Made by a program: the position numbers and the translations under genes. DNA of 64,000 nucleotides from contig NC_072892.1 of NCBI RefSeq assembly GCF_027943255.1, positions 121,475,792 through 121,539,791 of the forward strand, in the 5' to 3' direction. Source of the DNA: Anastrepha obliqua. Its lineage: Eukaryota; Arthropoda; Insecta; Diptera; Tephritidae. The notes below the pieces were generated by a model that was not told the origin of the DNA, searched no databases, and was given only the letters and a program-made list of their open reading frames with translations. Numbering within the stretch: position 1 is the stretch's first letter; the number at the start of each line of letters is the position of its first letter. Positions 1 to 10,600 of the stretch are shown here, one piece after another.

Positions 1-37
1 TGACTTAACAAGACTATACAGATGTTCTACGTATATG

Positions 38-76
38 TTCGTGTGTGCGTGTGTGTGTGTATGTGGTGGTGGTAAG
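38..76. repeat. GT-rich microsatellite
   Basis: Imperfect (GT)n run that changes into a GGT-rich stretch. Simple sequence with no coding sign. Confidence 0.7.
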
Positions 77-675
77 TGCCTGATCCTGCGAACATGTGTA
101 AGTGCTTGTAGCTATTTGCCCCAACTTGTTTATTATTAGATTATGTATTTATTTTGTTTATGCTGTTGAGCAGATTTACTCTTGCGATTACTTACTTACA
201 TACGTACGCGTATTTGACTCGTTTACTTTTAAAGTGAGGTAAATCCATTTTTAAAACATTCAGCAATCACATTCAGTGGACGTTTGGGTATAATGCATTT
301 TCTATTTCATAAATACCAAAATTGTCGCTTCGAAGCCTTTTTATGTATATGGCGAACACTAGAGGATTTTTGTTTCTGATACAGAGAGAGCTGCTTGTGT
401 TTTTGCTTCAATGTTGCCGCTCTCTGGAGAAGCAAAGTTTTTGTTTGGCAATTTGGCAAACGTCAGTTAAATTTGTATTGTTTATCTACATAAAGTAAAC
501 AGCTTAAATCTATCAAATTTAGACAGCTCAATTCTGAATTAAAAACTTTAATTAAATATTTTAAGCGATTGCCATGTGCATCGAGCGGATTTCAGTTAAG
601 ATCATCTCCGTGAAATTTGGAATTCCGAAATCGTTGGCCTATACGATTCAGGCACGCGTTTTAAAATCGAATGTT

Positions 676-698
676 ATGCTGAAAACAGTGAACGACGT
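676..698 (+). repeat. Left arm of a dispersed inverted repeat
   Basis: A 23-bp stretch (ATGCTGAAAACAGTGAACGA, then CGT) recurs exactly in reverse complement at 1201-1223, about 500 bp away. The match continues imperfectly inward through a GTAGTCCC-like segment. The short open frame over it (574-768) matches no protein I recognise. The pair could be the ends of a small foldback element or a chance remnant of two copies of one repeat. Confidence 0.6.
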
Positions 699-1200
699 AC
701 GCAGTCCCTTACCGCAGCCCCTAACGAGCACAAAAACTCATCCCGTGAGAACAACCGCGTTCTTTTAATTACATATTTACACAATACTTACATCGGTTTG
801 TGTGTGTATGTGTTTGATTGTATCTACACAATTTTTGCTTACACACTTTTTTACACATCCGCGTTATCAGTTAAAATTTTTTATTGTTTAATAAACCAAA
901 GCCAAAAACCAACAAATGCAAATAGTTCATTTATCTATGTATAATTAATATTATTCAACAGCGTTTTTAAGTTATTTTAATAAAAATTATAATTTTTCTA
1001 AGTTTATTTTGTAAATGATTTCAAAATGTACTGCTTGGCAACACTGTGTGGTGAGAGAGCAATCAGCTGACAGGGTTTTACGGGAATTTTCAAATATCGT
1101 GAAATAAAATCTACGATACTACGATACGAAAGGAAGGAATTTTTCATTTACATGGGGTTCTCATTAGTTTGATCGTAACAGCTGACAGGGGACTACGTTT

Positions 1201-1223
1201 ACGTCGTTCACTGTTTTCAGCAT
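1201..1223 (-). repeat. Right arm of a dispersed inverted repeat
   Basis: Exact reverse complement of 676-698. A nearby CAGCTGACAGGG motif occurs twice (about 1065 and 1180), which suggests this interval is repeat-derived. No target-site duplication was found. Confidence 0.6.
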
Positions 1224-1555
1224 CATTATTTTGTTTAGACGAAGCAGCACACGAAATTGCTTAGATACCTGAAAGGGGCAATTTTTTTAGAATATTACTA
1301 ACAGCCTATAAAGGACTTTGTATAACACACTTTATTATGAAAAGTAGGTAGTATTGAATGCCAAATATGATCAGTTTAACGGACATCATATTCTTTATGT
1401 TATATTAGGCAGTCTATAAAATTTACATACAATTGAGTATGCATTTTTGGTTTGTAAAGAACATACAGTTGGCGTTAAAAATTATTTTTGTGTATTATAT
1501 ATTTGACAATATCATATCATTTGTCAATATTTGATTTTAAACAACTATTTATTAT

Positions 1556-2416
1556 GCCACAGGACAGATGGCCACGGTATTCCTTACGGAAGTCTATGCC
1601 ATCTCGAATATGGCATACCGGAATTAGTAGTGACAGTCAAGATGCACTGAGAGCCCTTCTAACCCATGCTGCTCTTCGAAGTTAGTCGGTGAATGTAAGA
1701 CAAAACTGAACAGTGTTGCAAAACACAACAAAGTTAGTCTCATTTTGGGTGCCTGGACATTGTGGTATTACAGGGAACGAGATAACTGATAAATTGGCAA
1801 ATGAAGGCTCTGCAAGTATGCCACTAAATCCTGAACCCTTTCTATGTGTCAATTCCGCGTCGATTCAACTATGGATTGGCGACTTCATGAGGTCTACCCA
1901 TAGAGGACGTTGGTCTGGGTTGAACTCGTGCAGAGTAGCCAAGTACTTTGTGAAAGAACCAAACAGGAAAATAGCGACCTTTCTCCGAAAATTCCGCAGA
2001 AAGGACCTGAGAGTACTCATGGGTGTAATAATAGGGCACAACGTCTGTGGTCAGCATATGGCTACCATGATGGTCGTAGTTAGCCCGATATGTCTATCCT
2101 GTCTTGAGTATGAAGACACTGCAACGCATTTTCTCTGTGGCTGTCCGGTGTTTTCCAGAATCAGACTTAGGACATTGGGTTGCGATATACTGAGTATGGA
2201 TAAAGTTCATACTCTTCCTCTTCCGGATCTCTTAAAATTCATCAATAAATCCAAGGAAGAGTGGCCTCAAACTAATTTATCCATCTTACCACCGACTTTT
2301 TATCTTTCCTATCTCTATTCTTTCTACTGAAATCTTTCCGGGTGTAGTACAATGGTCTACTGACTGAGTGCTTGGACTTGTCCAACACCCCACAAATCTA
2401 ATCTAATCTAATCTAA
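1556..2416 (+). mobile_element. 5'-truncated non-LTR retrotransposon, RNase H and C-terminal domain
   Basis: Two frames, linked by a frameshift near 1690, encode the end of a retrotransposon polyprotein. The RNase H part has ATVFLTEVYAI, then SDSQDALRAL, then WVPGHCGITGNEITDKLA. The C-terminal part has the zinc-knuckle-like CLSCLEYEDTATHFLCGCP, as in I/R1/LOA-type elements. The second frame runs 1713-2330 and ends at a stop. After a short 3' UTR comes (TAATC)n at about 2398-2416, the tandem short-repeat tail expected of these clades instead of poly(A). Endonuclease and reverse transcriptase are absent, so this is a dead 5' truncation. The clade is inferred from the tail and RNase H. Confidence 0.8.
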
Positions 2417-3633
2417 TGAAAGTAGTACAGTATCATTTTTCTTAGAATAGCTTATAGACTATAGAAATTTCAAGCACGTCCACCTAAATGGATTAAAACA
2501 CAGTTGGCTACCATAGCTGCAACCTTCCTATCCTTTTCATTCGTGACTTCTTTAACATTGGGATTCTCCGAAAAACTAAACGCATGCTAATATTTACTAC
2601 TTTTTCCATAATATGATATTTTATTGAAATAATATATCTATTTTTATTTCTTGAGTTCCATTTGATTTTTGATTTTTTTTAATTCCTAATATTACTGATT
2701 TTTTATTAATCGAAACTCGTTTCCGTTTTCAATTACTTCACGGTCATTTACCGTATCATTCATATGGCTGCTCTCCACTCTCTGCAAATTATCCTTTATA
2801 AATATCTTCCAGATATTTTAGATTTTTACATTCTCAAAATATCCATTTTTACTCTTTTATTTGGCCACCGAATTTATATTATATATTCGATATTTTTGTT
2901 ATTTTTTTTTTTTTTGAATTTTGAATGTACTCCAAGGAAATCATTGGAGGTACTTTTCGGTGTAGCTGAAATTCGACTTATGTAAGTGAAGCAGAAATAA
3001 CTGCTGGTCATCTACGTAAACGAACATACTCTCTGCTGTCCAACTAGCGAACATCACACACATACGACGCTAAAGCATCCCATGCAGTTACTATGCAAGG
3101 ACTGCTGGGAGAGCGAACAGAGCAGTTAACAGTAAAGAGCAATGAAGTGTGAAATTCACCTTCATCGGACTAGAATTGGTTAATGGGACTTCTTCCCTAA
3201 AGGACCGACTGGACTACGATTGCTAGCTTTGCTAAGCTTACAAGATTATTGTAAATTCTTTCGTTAAGAAATAAATATTTTATAATTTGTACATACAACA
3301 GAGTCGAAATCATTAACTTCGAAACCATTATATTTTTTACGATTAGTAGGAACTAATAAAAATGATGACCCGGCAATATTTCAACACTCCAAGCACCGTA
3401 ACTCCCACCCTCTCTATTTAATAATGCAATATTTGATGGATTTCGATTGCTTAAGTTTATAATGTACGAAATATATTTAATGGATAGGATTTGTCCCTTA
3501 TAAAAGACCTAACAACAAAACATTTTCAGAAAGGCAGCACACATAATTTATGTTTGCATTGTTTCTCGATGATCCATACATATTAATTATATAGCTTAAG
3601 AATTAACAGTAACATTAAATTAGCATTTATATT
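2417..3633. other. AT-rich non-coding stretch; possible solo LTR near 2950-3310
   Basis: No gene seen. From about 2950 a block starts TGTAGCTG, becomes less AT-rich, passes an AATAAATATT polyadenylation-like site near 3270, and ends near TACAACA. That resembles a decayed solo LTR. I found neither a second copy nor a target duplication, so this is a weak suggestion. Confidence 0.25.
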
Positions 3634-3896
3634 ATATCGCACTTGTTACGTTAAAGCGTAACAACTCAAAAAGAAAAGGAAAAGAGTAACCACTCAAAAA
3701 TTTGTTATTTTAGCGCAACTACTAAACAAATAAGGATGAAACAACCGTTATATTGTTTTTAATGATATTTTCGTGCAATTACATAGTTTTTCCCTTGTAA
3801 TACCTATATTATTAATATTTACGGGAACAGTTTTTCGTCTCTACTGAAAATGTTCAGATTTTGAGTTGTTACGCTTTAACGTAACAAGTGCGATAT
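3634..3896. mobile_element. 263-bp MITE with perfect 38-bp terminal inverted repeats
   Basis: Positions 3634-3671 and 3859-3896 are exact reverse complements over 38 bp (ATATCGCACTTGTTACGTTA at the left end). The 187-bp core is AT-rich and non-coding. If the TIR is taken to start at TCGCACTTG, both ends are flanked by TA, which would fit a Tc1/mariner-type target; because the ends themselves read ATAT this is not decisive. It lies inside a segment (about 3548-3980) that has a diverged relative without the insertion at about 4200-4403. Confidence 0.85.
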
Positions 3897-6283
3897 GTAT
3901 GATCTTGCTTTGCTCTGTATTCCGTATGCATTAGAGCGCCCTCATTTGTGATTTGCAGGGAGGAGCGCTGTTATGTAGCTTTTAGCATTTAGCATTCAAA
4001 CTTTTTTTGTTGCCTAGGACGACAAAGAGCCCGCCCGGAATCCATGAGTAAAAATCACTCACTTCAAATTGTTTTTGTTTTAGGCTATTTGCAATTTGAA
4101 TACAGATTTAATGAGACTAAAGAAGTATTTTATTCTCTGCTATTATTTAACAGCGGCAGAGCGTTGCTTAATTGTACGTATATATACATAGATATGTGCA
4201 TGAATACAAATGTAAGTGCTAACAGTAACGTTAGTTGTTATATGTAAATATTTATTTGTGGTAACATAAACGGCTCCAAATTGCTTCTCAATGATCTGTA
4301 CATACATATTGGTTGTTTAACATAACTACACGAGTATTCTGTATGCATTAACAGGAGTAGAACGCTTCATTTTTGTTATTTGTAGGTGAGCAGCGCTGTT
4401 ATGTGGACAAATATGTTAGGTTCTACAGAATTTTCTAAGGCCGGGAGCTTCATTTGTAACAAGCGGTTTTAAAAATATATATTATAATAGACGATTTCTT
4501 CTACTTAAGAAATTCGAATTAAAATTTAATTGCAACATGTAAAGTAATTACACAGTCCAACAATTAAAAAAACATGTTATTCAATACGAAAAAACACTTA
4601 TATTTAATTATGAGAGAGAATGTCTGTTCAACTTTGTCAACGGCAGTACTTTTTTTACGGTTTTACCTATCTTAAAAATTTAGCTGGAAATGCGAAAAGT
4701 TTATAGAAAATATGTGAGTGGCGTATGTTGTAAACTTTAAACGAATAAAAATAAAATACTATTTAGGAGGTTATGGGCAAAGTACCGTACAAGTCATATT
4801 ATGATTTTTCATACAATTCGAAACAGTATTTTGTGGTCTCAATTCCCCTAAATATTTATTTAATCGTGTAAAACTTTAGGACTTAAGAGCAGACGAAATG
4901 TACGACATCTTGCGAACCATCTAATTATGCACAAAATGACTTCAAATATAATTTCTGTCCTCAGACTTCAATTGTAGAATTTAGCGAGGTATTGGTTTCT
5001 AGTACATTTTATCTCTCTACTTCCTACCTAAATGGGCAATTTAAGCCTTTCCCAAAACAGGTGTAATTGAAGTTAATTAAAGAGGCAATTGTTTCACAGA
5101 ACTTTTAACGGCCAATTTTGCTGCAGGGTGACCGAAGACGAAAGACTCCTAGGGGTTAAGGTGAGTGCACAAGAAAGCTTCGTACAAGCTAATGTTCACA
5201 TATTTGGTATGGATACATTGTATAAGAACAAATTTCTTGGCATACTGAACCGCTAAGTTTGATATAAAATGAATTTAATGTATTTTTTCCGACCAAAATA
5301 TAACTCAACATACATGAAACTTTCAACAGGGTTTACTCCAGAGACATCCCCTTTCAAAATTATAAATATTTGTTCGTGTTAAGCAGTGTTGAACAGTGTT
5401 ATTTTTCAACCGAATGATGGCGCTGCAGCTAACGAATTATTCGAATATTCAGCCTTAGGTAAAAATAAAATGAGCATTTGGAAACTAAAGTTTAAGCATA
5501 GAACGCAAACCTATTCGTGTAGTCAAACATTTAAATTCTCTTTTAGTATTTTCCCAAGCTGGAATACAAAATGTAAAATTGAGATCTATAAATCCTCTAC
5601 AAAAAACTGGCTAACATTGGGTAGAGCTAAAAAGTAAATCCTAAAAGCAACAAAGTAACTCTCCTTAACTTTAGAGGCAGGCATTTAAATAAAAATGTCC
5701 AAGTGAGTAAAACGCTGCTAACCTTAATGGAATTTATTTATATTTTTTAATCGCCTAAATTCATGAAGAAATCATTAAAGGTGTTGTAAAACGTCTTATT
5801 TTCACCCTGTGTCGGCCATCTTGAGCTACTTAATAAATCGATGATATCCTCTTGGAAAAACTACTTTATATTTCAGAGCAAGTTCGAAAGAAAAAATACT
5901 CAAAAGCAGACAATATGGTTTTAGTTCTACCACGAAACGTGGCAAAAGGGAACGTAAAGTTTGTTCATATCCTAAAAGACAAAACGAAAATAAAATATCG
6001 GGTAAAATGAAGTGCCACTTGACTTCATTGAAACCAGGCGGAAAAGTTTGCGGCAACGAAATCCGAAATCGGGTCAGAGTCTGGTGTTGATCTTCCGATG
6101 TCAATCGAAATTCCGTATTACTGGAATGAACCCGAGAAGGAACATTCTTTTTTTGACGCTTTTCTCTAATAACAGATTTTATTTTTTTATAACAGTTTTT
6201 ATTTTAAACGCATAACATAGATTTTCTGGGAATGAAAAAAAAACTATTTTTGAGGGGAATTTTTTTTTAGTTCTTAAGATATA
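3897..6283. other. Non-coding DNA with a diverged direct duplication
   Basis: The sequences around 3918-3980 and 4332-4403 are similar (both have TATGCATTA near the start and CAGCGCTGTTATGTRG-like ends). So are 3548-3600 and 4280-4330, which share TTGYTTCTC(A/G)ATGAT. They look like two old copies of one repeat, one interrupted by the MITE at 3634. The rest, including short open frames at 5386-5637 and 5826-6215, shows no recognisable protein. Confidence 0.4.
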
Positions 6284-6837
6284 CCCTTTGATCAAAAAGT
6301 ACCGGGAATGTTTAAATAAAACAAAACAGAGTAAAATTTCAGGCAAATTTATTTTATCTCCTTCAAAATATGACCCGTGTGAAGCAACACACATGTGCCA
6401 ACGTTTAACCCAATCCTCCATGCACCCCTGGCAGGCTGACGAAGGGATGGCTTTCACCCCCTTCCTCGCATTCTCTTTGATTTCCTCTATCGACGAAATC
6501 TCCTTCCACGAAGTGATGGGAAACAAAAAGAAGTCGCACGGGGCCATATCAGGAGAATACAGTGCTTGCACGATGGTATTTACTTGGTGTTTGGTCAAAT
6601 AATCCAACACAGTTTGGGCTCGGTGCGATGGCGCGTTATCATCATGCAAAATCCAAGAATTGTTTTCCCACATTTCCGGCCATTTGCCACGTACAGCATC
6701 TCTCAGACGCTTCAATATGGATAAATAATATTATTTATTGGCTGTCTAGCTCGAAAACATAAGCAAAAAATACGAACCGGTTCGAACGTGCGCAATTCGT
6801 TTGAATTAAACATTCCCGGTACTTTTTGATCATAGGG
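6284..6837 (-). mobile_element. Internally deleted mariner (D34D) with both TIRs
   Basis: Terminal inverted repeats of about 32 bp (left begins CCCTTTGATCAAAAAGTACC, right copy begins CCCTATGATC) are flanked by the TA duplication at 6282-6283 and 6838-6839. On the minus strand a frame from 6715 encodes the C-terminal catalytic part of a mariner transposase: LHDDNAPSH carries the second aspartate, and SPDMAPCDFFLF carries the third after exactly 34 intervening residues. The N-terminal DNA-binding half and the first catalytic aspartate are deleted, and the frame reads out through the far TIR. It is a non-autonomous copy, 554 bp against roughly 1.3 kb for a full element. Confidence 0.9.
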
Positions 6838-7527
6838 TACATAGGTTGTCAAAGCTTCCGTGAAACGTATTGAAAGTTGCACAAATCGTTAAAATGGGAA
6901 TGGTTAAGTTAAAAATATAATTAAATACAATTCATGAAATAATATAAAATTATTCTATACTTTACATCGACCTTTTTTCAATTTTTCACTACCTTTTCAG
7001 AAAGGAAATAAACTTATGCCCTTTTCCCCCCTACTTCCAAATTGCATCACTGGATTAAGTAGCATCCGAAATCAATGTTCAAACTTTACGCAACATTTTA
7101 TCATGGAATCATGGCCTAAATTGTTGATATCATAATTTAAAATAGCGAAAAAGGAAAAAGTAGATTTACATAATTTTCAAAATAAACTTTTCACTTGCCC
7201 GTACATACATATGTAAGTGTCGAAGTACAAACATCCTAACGCATTCACTCTGAGGTCTGCTTATGCCAACAATTCGATTAACCTACATTGCTTGCATATT
7301 GCAAATTTAATTGCTAATTTAATTAAATGAATTTCAGCTCGGGAGTTATTGTGGTGACCTAAATAATTTTGGTCAATAGACTTTCTGTGGCTCATTAGAC
7401 ATTATCAAAATGTGATTTCTAAACCTACAGCCGATCTTATAAATATTTATAATCCCCACATACAAACGTACATTGAAACTCGTTTATTGCATTATTGAAA
7501 CTGGGTATATTCTTGTTTATTAGCCAG
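6838..7527. other. AT-rich non-coding stretch upstream of the first visible receptor exon
   Basis: No gene or element recognised. Probably intron of the ionotropic receptor gene, because exon 7528-7656 begins at a splice acceptor. Confidence 0.4.
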
Positions 7528-7656
7528 CTGGTACGGGCGAAGTTGACGCATTGAATTCAAGTGCTTTCAGCCGCACTGTATCGTTTTTGGGCTCAGAAGC
7601 AGAGCTTATGAAGTCATTCTGTGACTCGCGTAATTGCCGACTGAGCGTGGAGCCTT
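7528..7656 (+). CDS. IR exon a (S1 lobe)
   Basis: Acceptor TTATTAGCCAG before 7528 and donor GTAAGT at 7657. Frame begins GTGEVDALNSS and ends NCRLSVEP, leaving one base (T) to combine with AT of the next exon to make Tyr. Using the AG at 7522-7523 instead would add four bases. FLGSEAELMKSFCDSRNC is the kind of sequence found where S1 begins in IRs. The phase match with 16377 is the main evidence for joining across 8.7 kb. Confidence 0.75.
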
Positions 7657-10600
7657 GTAAGTATCAACAATTAATAACTTAAAAAATATGCGTTGAATTT
7701 TCCTTTAGTGGGAAATCCTTTTCTTTTCATTCTTGCATAACAATTCAACTATAGGTGTAAATATGTAAGGATATATCGGGTGTTATTTAAACGTATGCCT
7801 AGAGCTTTCGGTAGATTGGGATATCATTTTTATAATTTCCGCTCAATTTATTTATTATTTATTCCTCGGAACATCTTATAAGTACGCAAACAGTAGGAAT
7901 TCAAAAATGCATGCATAAATTAAGAAAATCCGCCGGACTTAATTGGAGCATAGGGCGAAAACTAATTTCTTTTAACAGCTTCTATCATACGCATAGTTCC
8001 TAATTTAACTCCATGAACCAAATTGCTTGCTTTCAGTGCGTACCGTCCTCACCCACGTCATCTTTGGGCGACCACGACCTATTTTCCCATTCCTTTCTCA
8101 AAAGCTATTTTTAATATATTGCTGTTGTCTTTACAATCGTGCTCCGGCTCCATTTTCTCTTTCTGATTTCCAGTTTCCACGTTTCTGATCCATACAGGAG
8201 AACAAGTTAGATGCTTGTATTCAAGACTCTGATTTTAGTCTTCCGGGGTAGAGCATTGAAGTCCTGCGCTATCACACGATCAGCGATTAACTCAGTGCTG
8301 TCACTCTATCGAATGTGATGAATATCTGCGGCTAATCAATAACCATAAACATGGATTCATAATGGGCGGGGATTTTAACGCTAAGCATACCCATTGGGGG
8401 TCGAGAATTATCACAACAAAAGGCAGAGAATTATACAAGGCGCTCCAAAGTACTGGATGCAGCACACTTTCTACTGGAGCACCAACGTATTGGCCAACAG
8501 ATCCACAGAAGATTCCTGATCTTATAGACTTCTTCATAACCAGAAATTTTTCTTCAGAATATATGCGCATAGAAAGTGGACTAGATTTAAACTCGGACCA
8601 TTCTCCAATATACTTAACAATACATAAAAGGGTAATTACCAAGGAACCACAATTTACACTAACGAATAAATACACTGACTGGGATTACTTTAGAAAGATA
8701 CCGTCGGATGATAAAGACAATCCAGAAATAAATAGTAATGAGGCTCTTGACGATGAAGTATTGAACTTGTCAAACAGCATACAACGCGCAGCGTGGCGCA
8801 GTACCCCAGCTACAAGAACTATCCTAGCGGGACATAAGTACACTAGAAAAATAAAAGAAATGGTTAGAGAAAAACGCAAAGCACGCCGACGATGGCAGCA
8901 ATCCAGATCCCCACCTGATAAAATAACTTTAAATAAAATAACAAAAGAACTCTCTAAAAAGATAAAGGCTTTTAAAAACCGCTCTCATAGTGACTACCTA
9001 AAAAGGCTAACAAATGAACACAGCACCGATTACTCACTTTGGAAATGCGTGAAAAGATTTTCACAACCAGCTATACAATATCCACCAATAAGAAAAACAG
9101 ATACTACATGGGCAAAAACCAATTTAGAGAAAGCTAATACCTTCTCTGAATACCTTGAAAATATTTTCAAGCCATACGACGTATCAAGAGCGGCTGAAAT
9201 GGAATCACGTTACCTCAAAGATCACGACGAAATTCCTCCAGTAATGGATTCTGAATTATGTGATGAAATAAAAAAAATGAAATCCAAAAAGGCACCTGGC
9301 TTTGACCTCATCACCGGGGAAATCTTAAAACAACTCCCACCAATTACTCTAATTAAATTAACCAAAATTATGAATGCTATCTTCAGATTGAAACAGGTGA
9401 TCATGGTCAACAAGCCAGGAAAGCCAGCACACGACGTCTCATCATATCGGCCTATATCCCTCCTACCCATTTTGTCAAAACTATTGGAAAAACTACTTGC
9501 CAAACGCCTTAACAATATTATTGAGCAGAGGAATCTGATACCAGTGCATCAATTTGGCTTTCGCCCAAAACATTCGACAATCGATCAAGTTCACAGGCTA
9601 ACCCAAGTTATAGAAAATGCCTTCGAAAAGAAAAAAGTGTGCTCGGCTGTCTCCCTAGATGTATCTAAGGCTTTCGATAAGGTATGTCACGATGGCCTTC
9701 TCAACAAAATAAGAGAGCTATTACCAATTCAATATTATAACATTTTAAAATCCTATCTATCCGATCGTTTCTTTCGAATTAAATACGACGACACGTATTC
9801 TGACCTGAAAGAAATTAAAGCTGGTGTCCCACAGGGTAGCGTTCTGGGGCCCATCCTTTATCTAGTTTTCACATCCGATTTGCCCACCAATCAGAACTGC
9901 GTCATAGCAACGTTTGCAGACGACACCGCTATCTTGTCAGTTGGAAATACACAAATTGAGTCAACTGCAAATCTTCAAAAACATTTAAACAGAATATATG
10001 AGTGGACAGTTACTTGGCGAATAAAACTAAATGAAACCAAATCCATCCAAAATCAGATATCTCCCACTATATATAAATGGAGTGCAAATCCCATATCATA
10101 ACACGGCTAAATACCTGGGTATGACTATTGACACTAAACTGAGATGGAGTTCTCACGTAAAGAAGAAAAGAGAAGAATTCGATATTAAATTCAGAAACAT
10201 GTATTGGCTTATGGGTAAAACATCTGCTTTATCCATGTACAATAAAGTACAAGCAAATACTAAAACCAATTTGGACGTATGGGATACAACTATGGGGTTG
10301 CTCAAGTTCCAGCAACATACTTCAAATTCAAAGGTTCCAGAATAAAATTTTCCGATGCGCTACTAACGCGCCATGGTATGTACGCATCAGCGATCTTGAA
10401 CGCGATCTCGGCATAGAACCAGTTGCCGTCGTAATTAAAAAAAATGCCCTATCTCATATAAATAGGCTATCTCATCATGTCAACAGCGAAGCCTCAGCCC
10501 TCACTGACCAACAAAAATGGGTTTGTAAAGCTGAAACGCGAAAAGCCGCACCACCTCGTGAAGTAATCAACTCCTTTGCAAGTTTTGTGCAAAGCACCAT

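Noticed and set aside
5127..5160. Possible 34-bp exon of the receptor gene, with good-looking acceptor (TTTTGCTGCAG) and donor (GTGAGTGC)
   Set aside because: Only 11 codons, no IR-like content, and no partner exon with matching phase could be shown.
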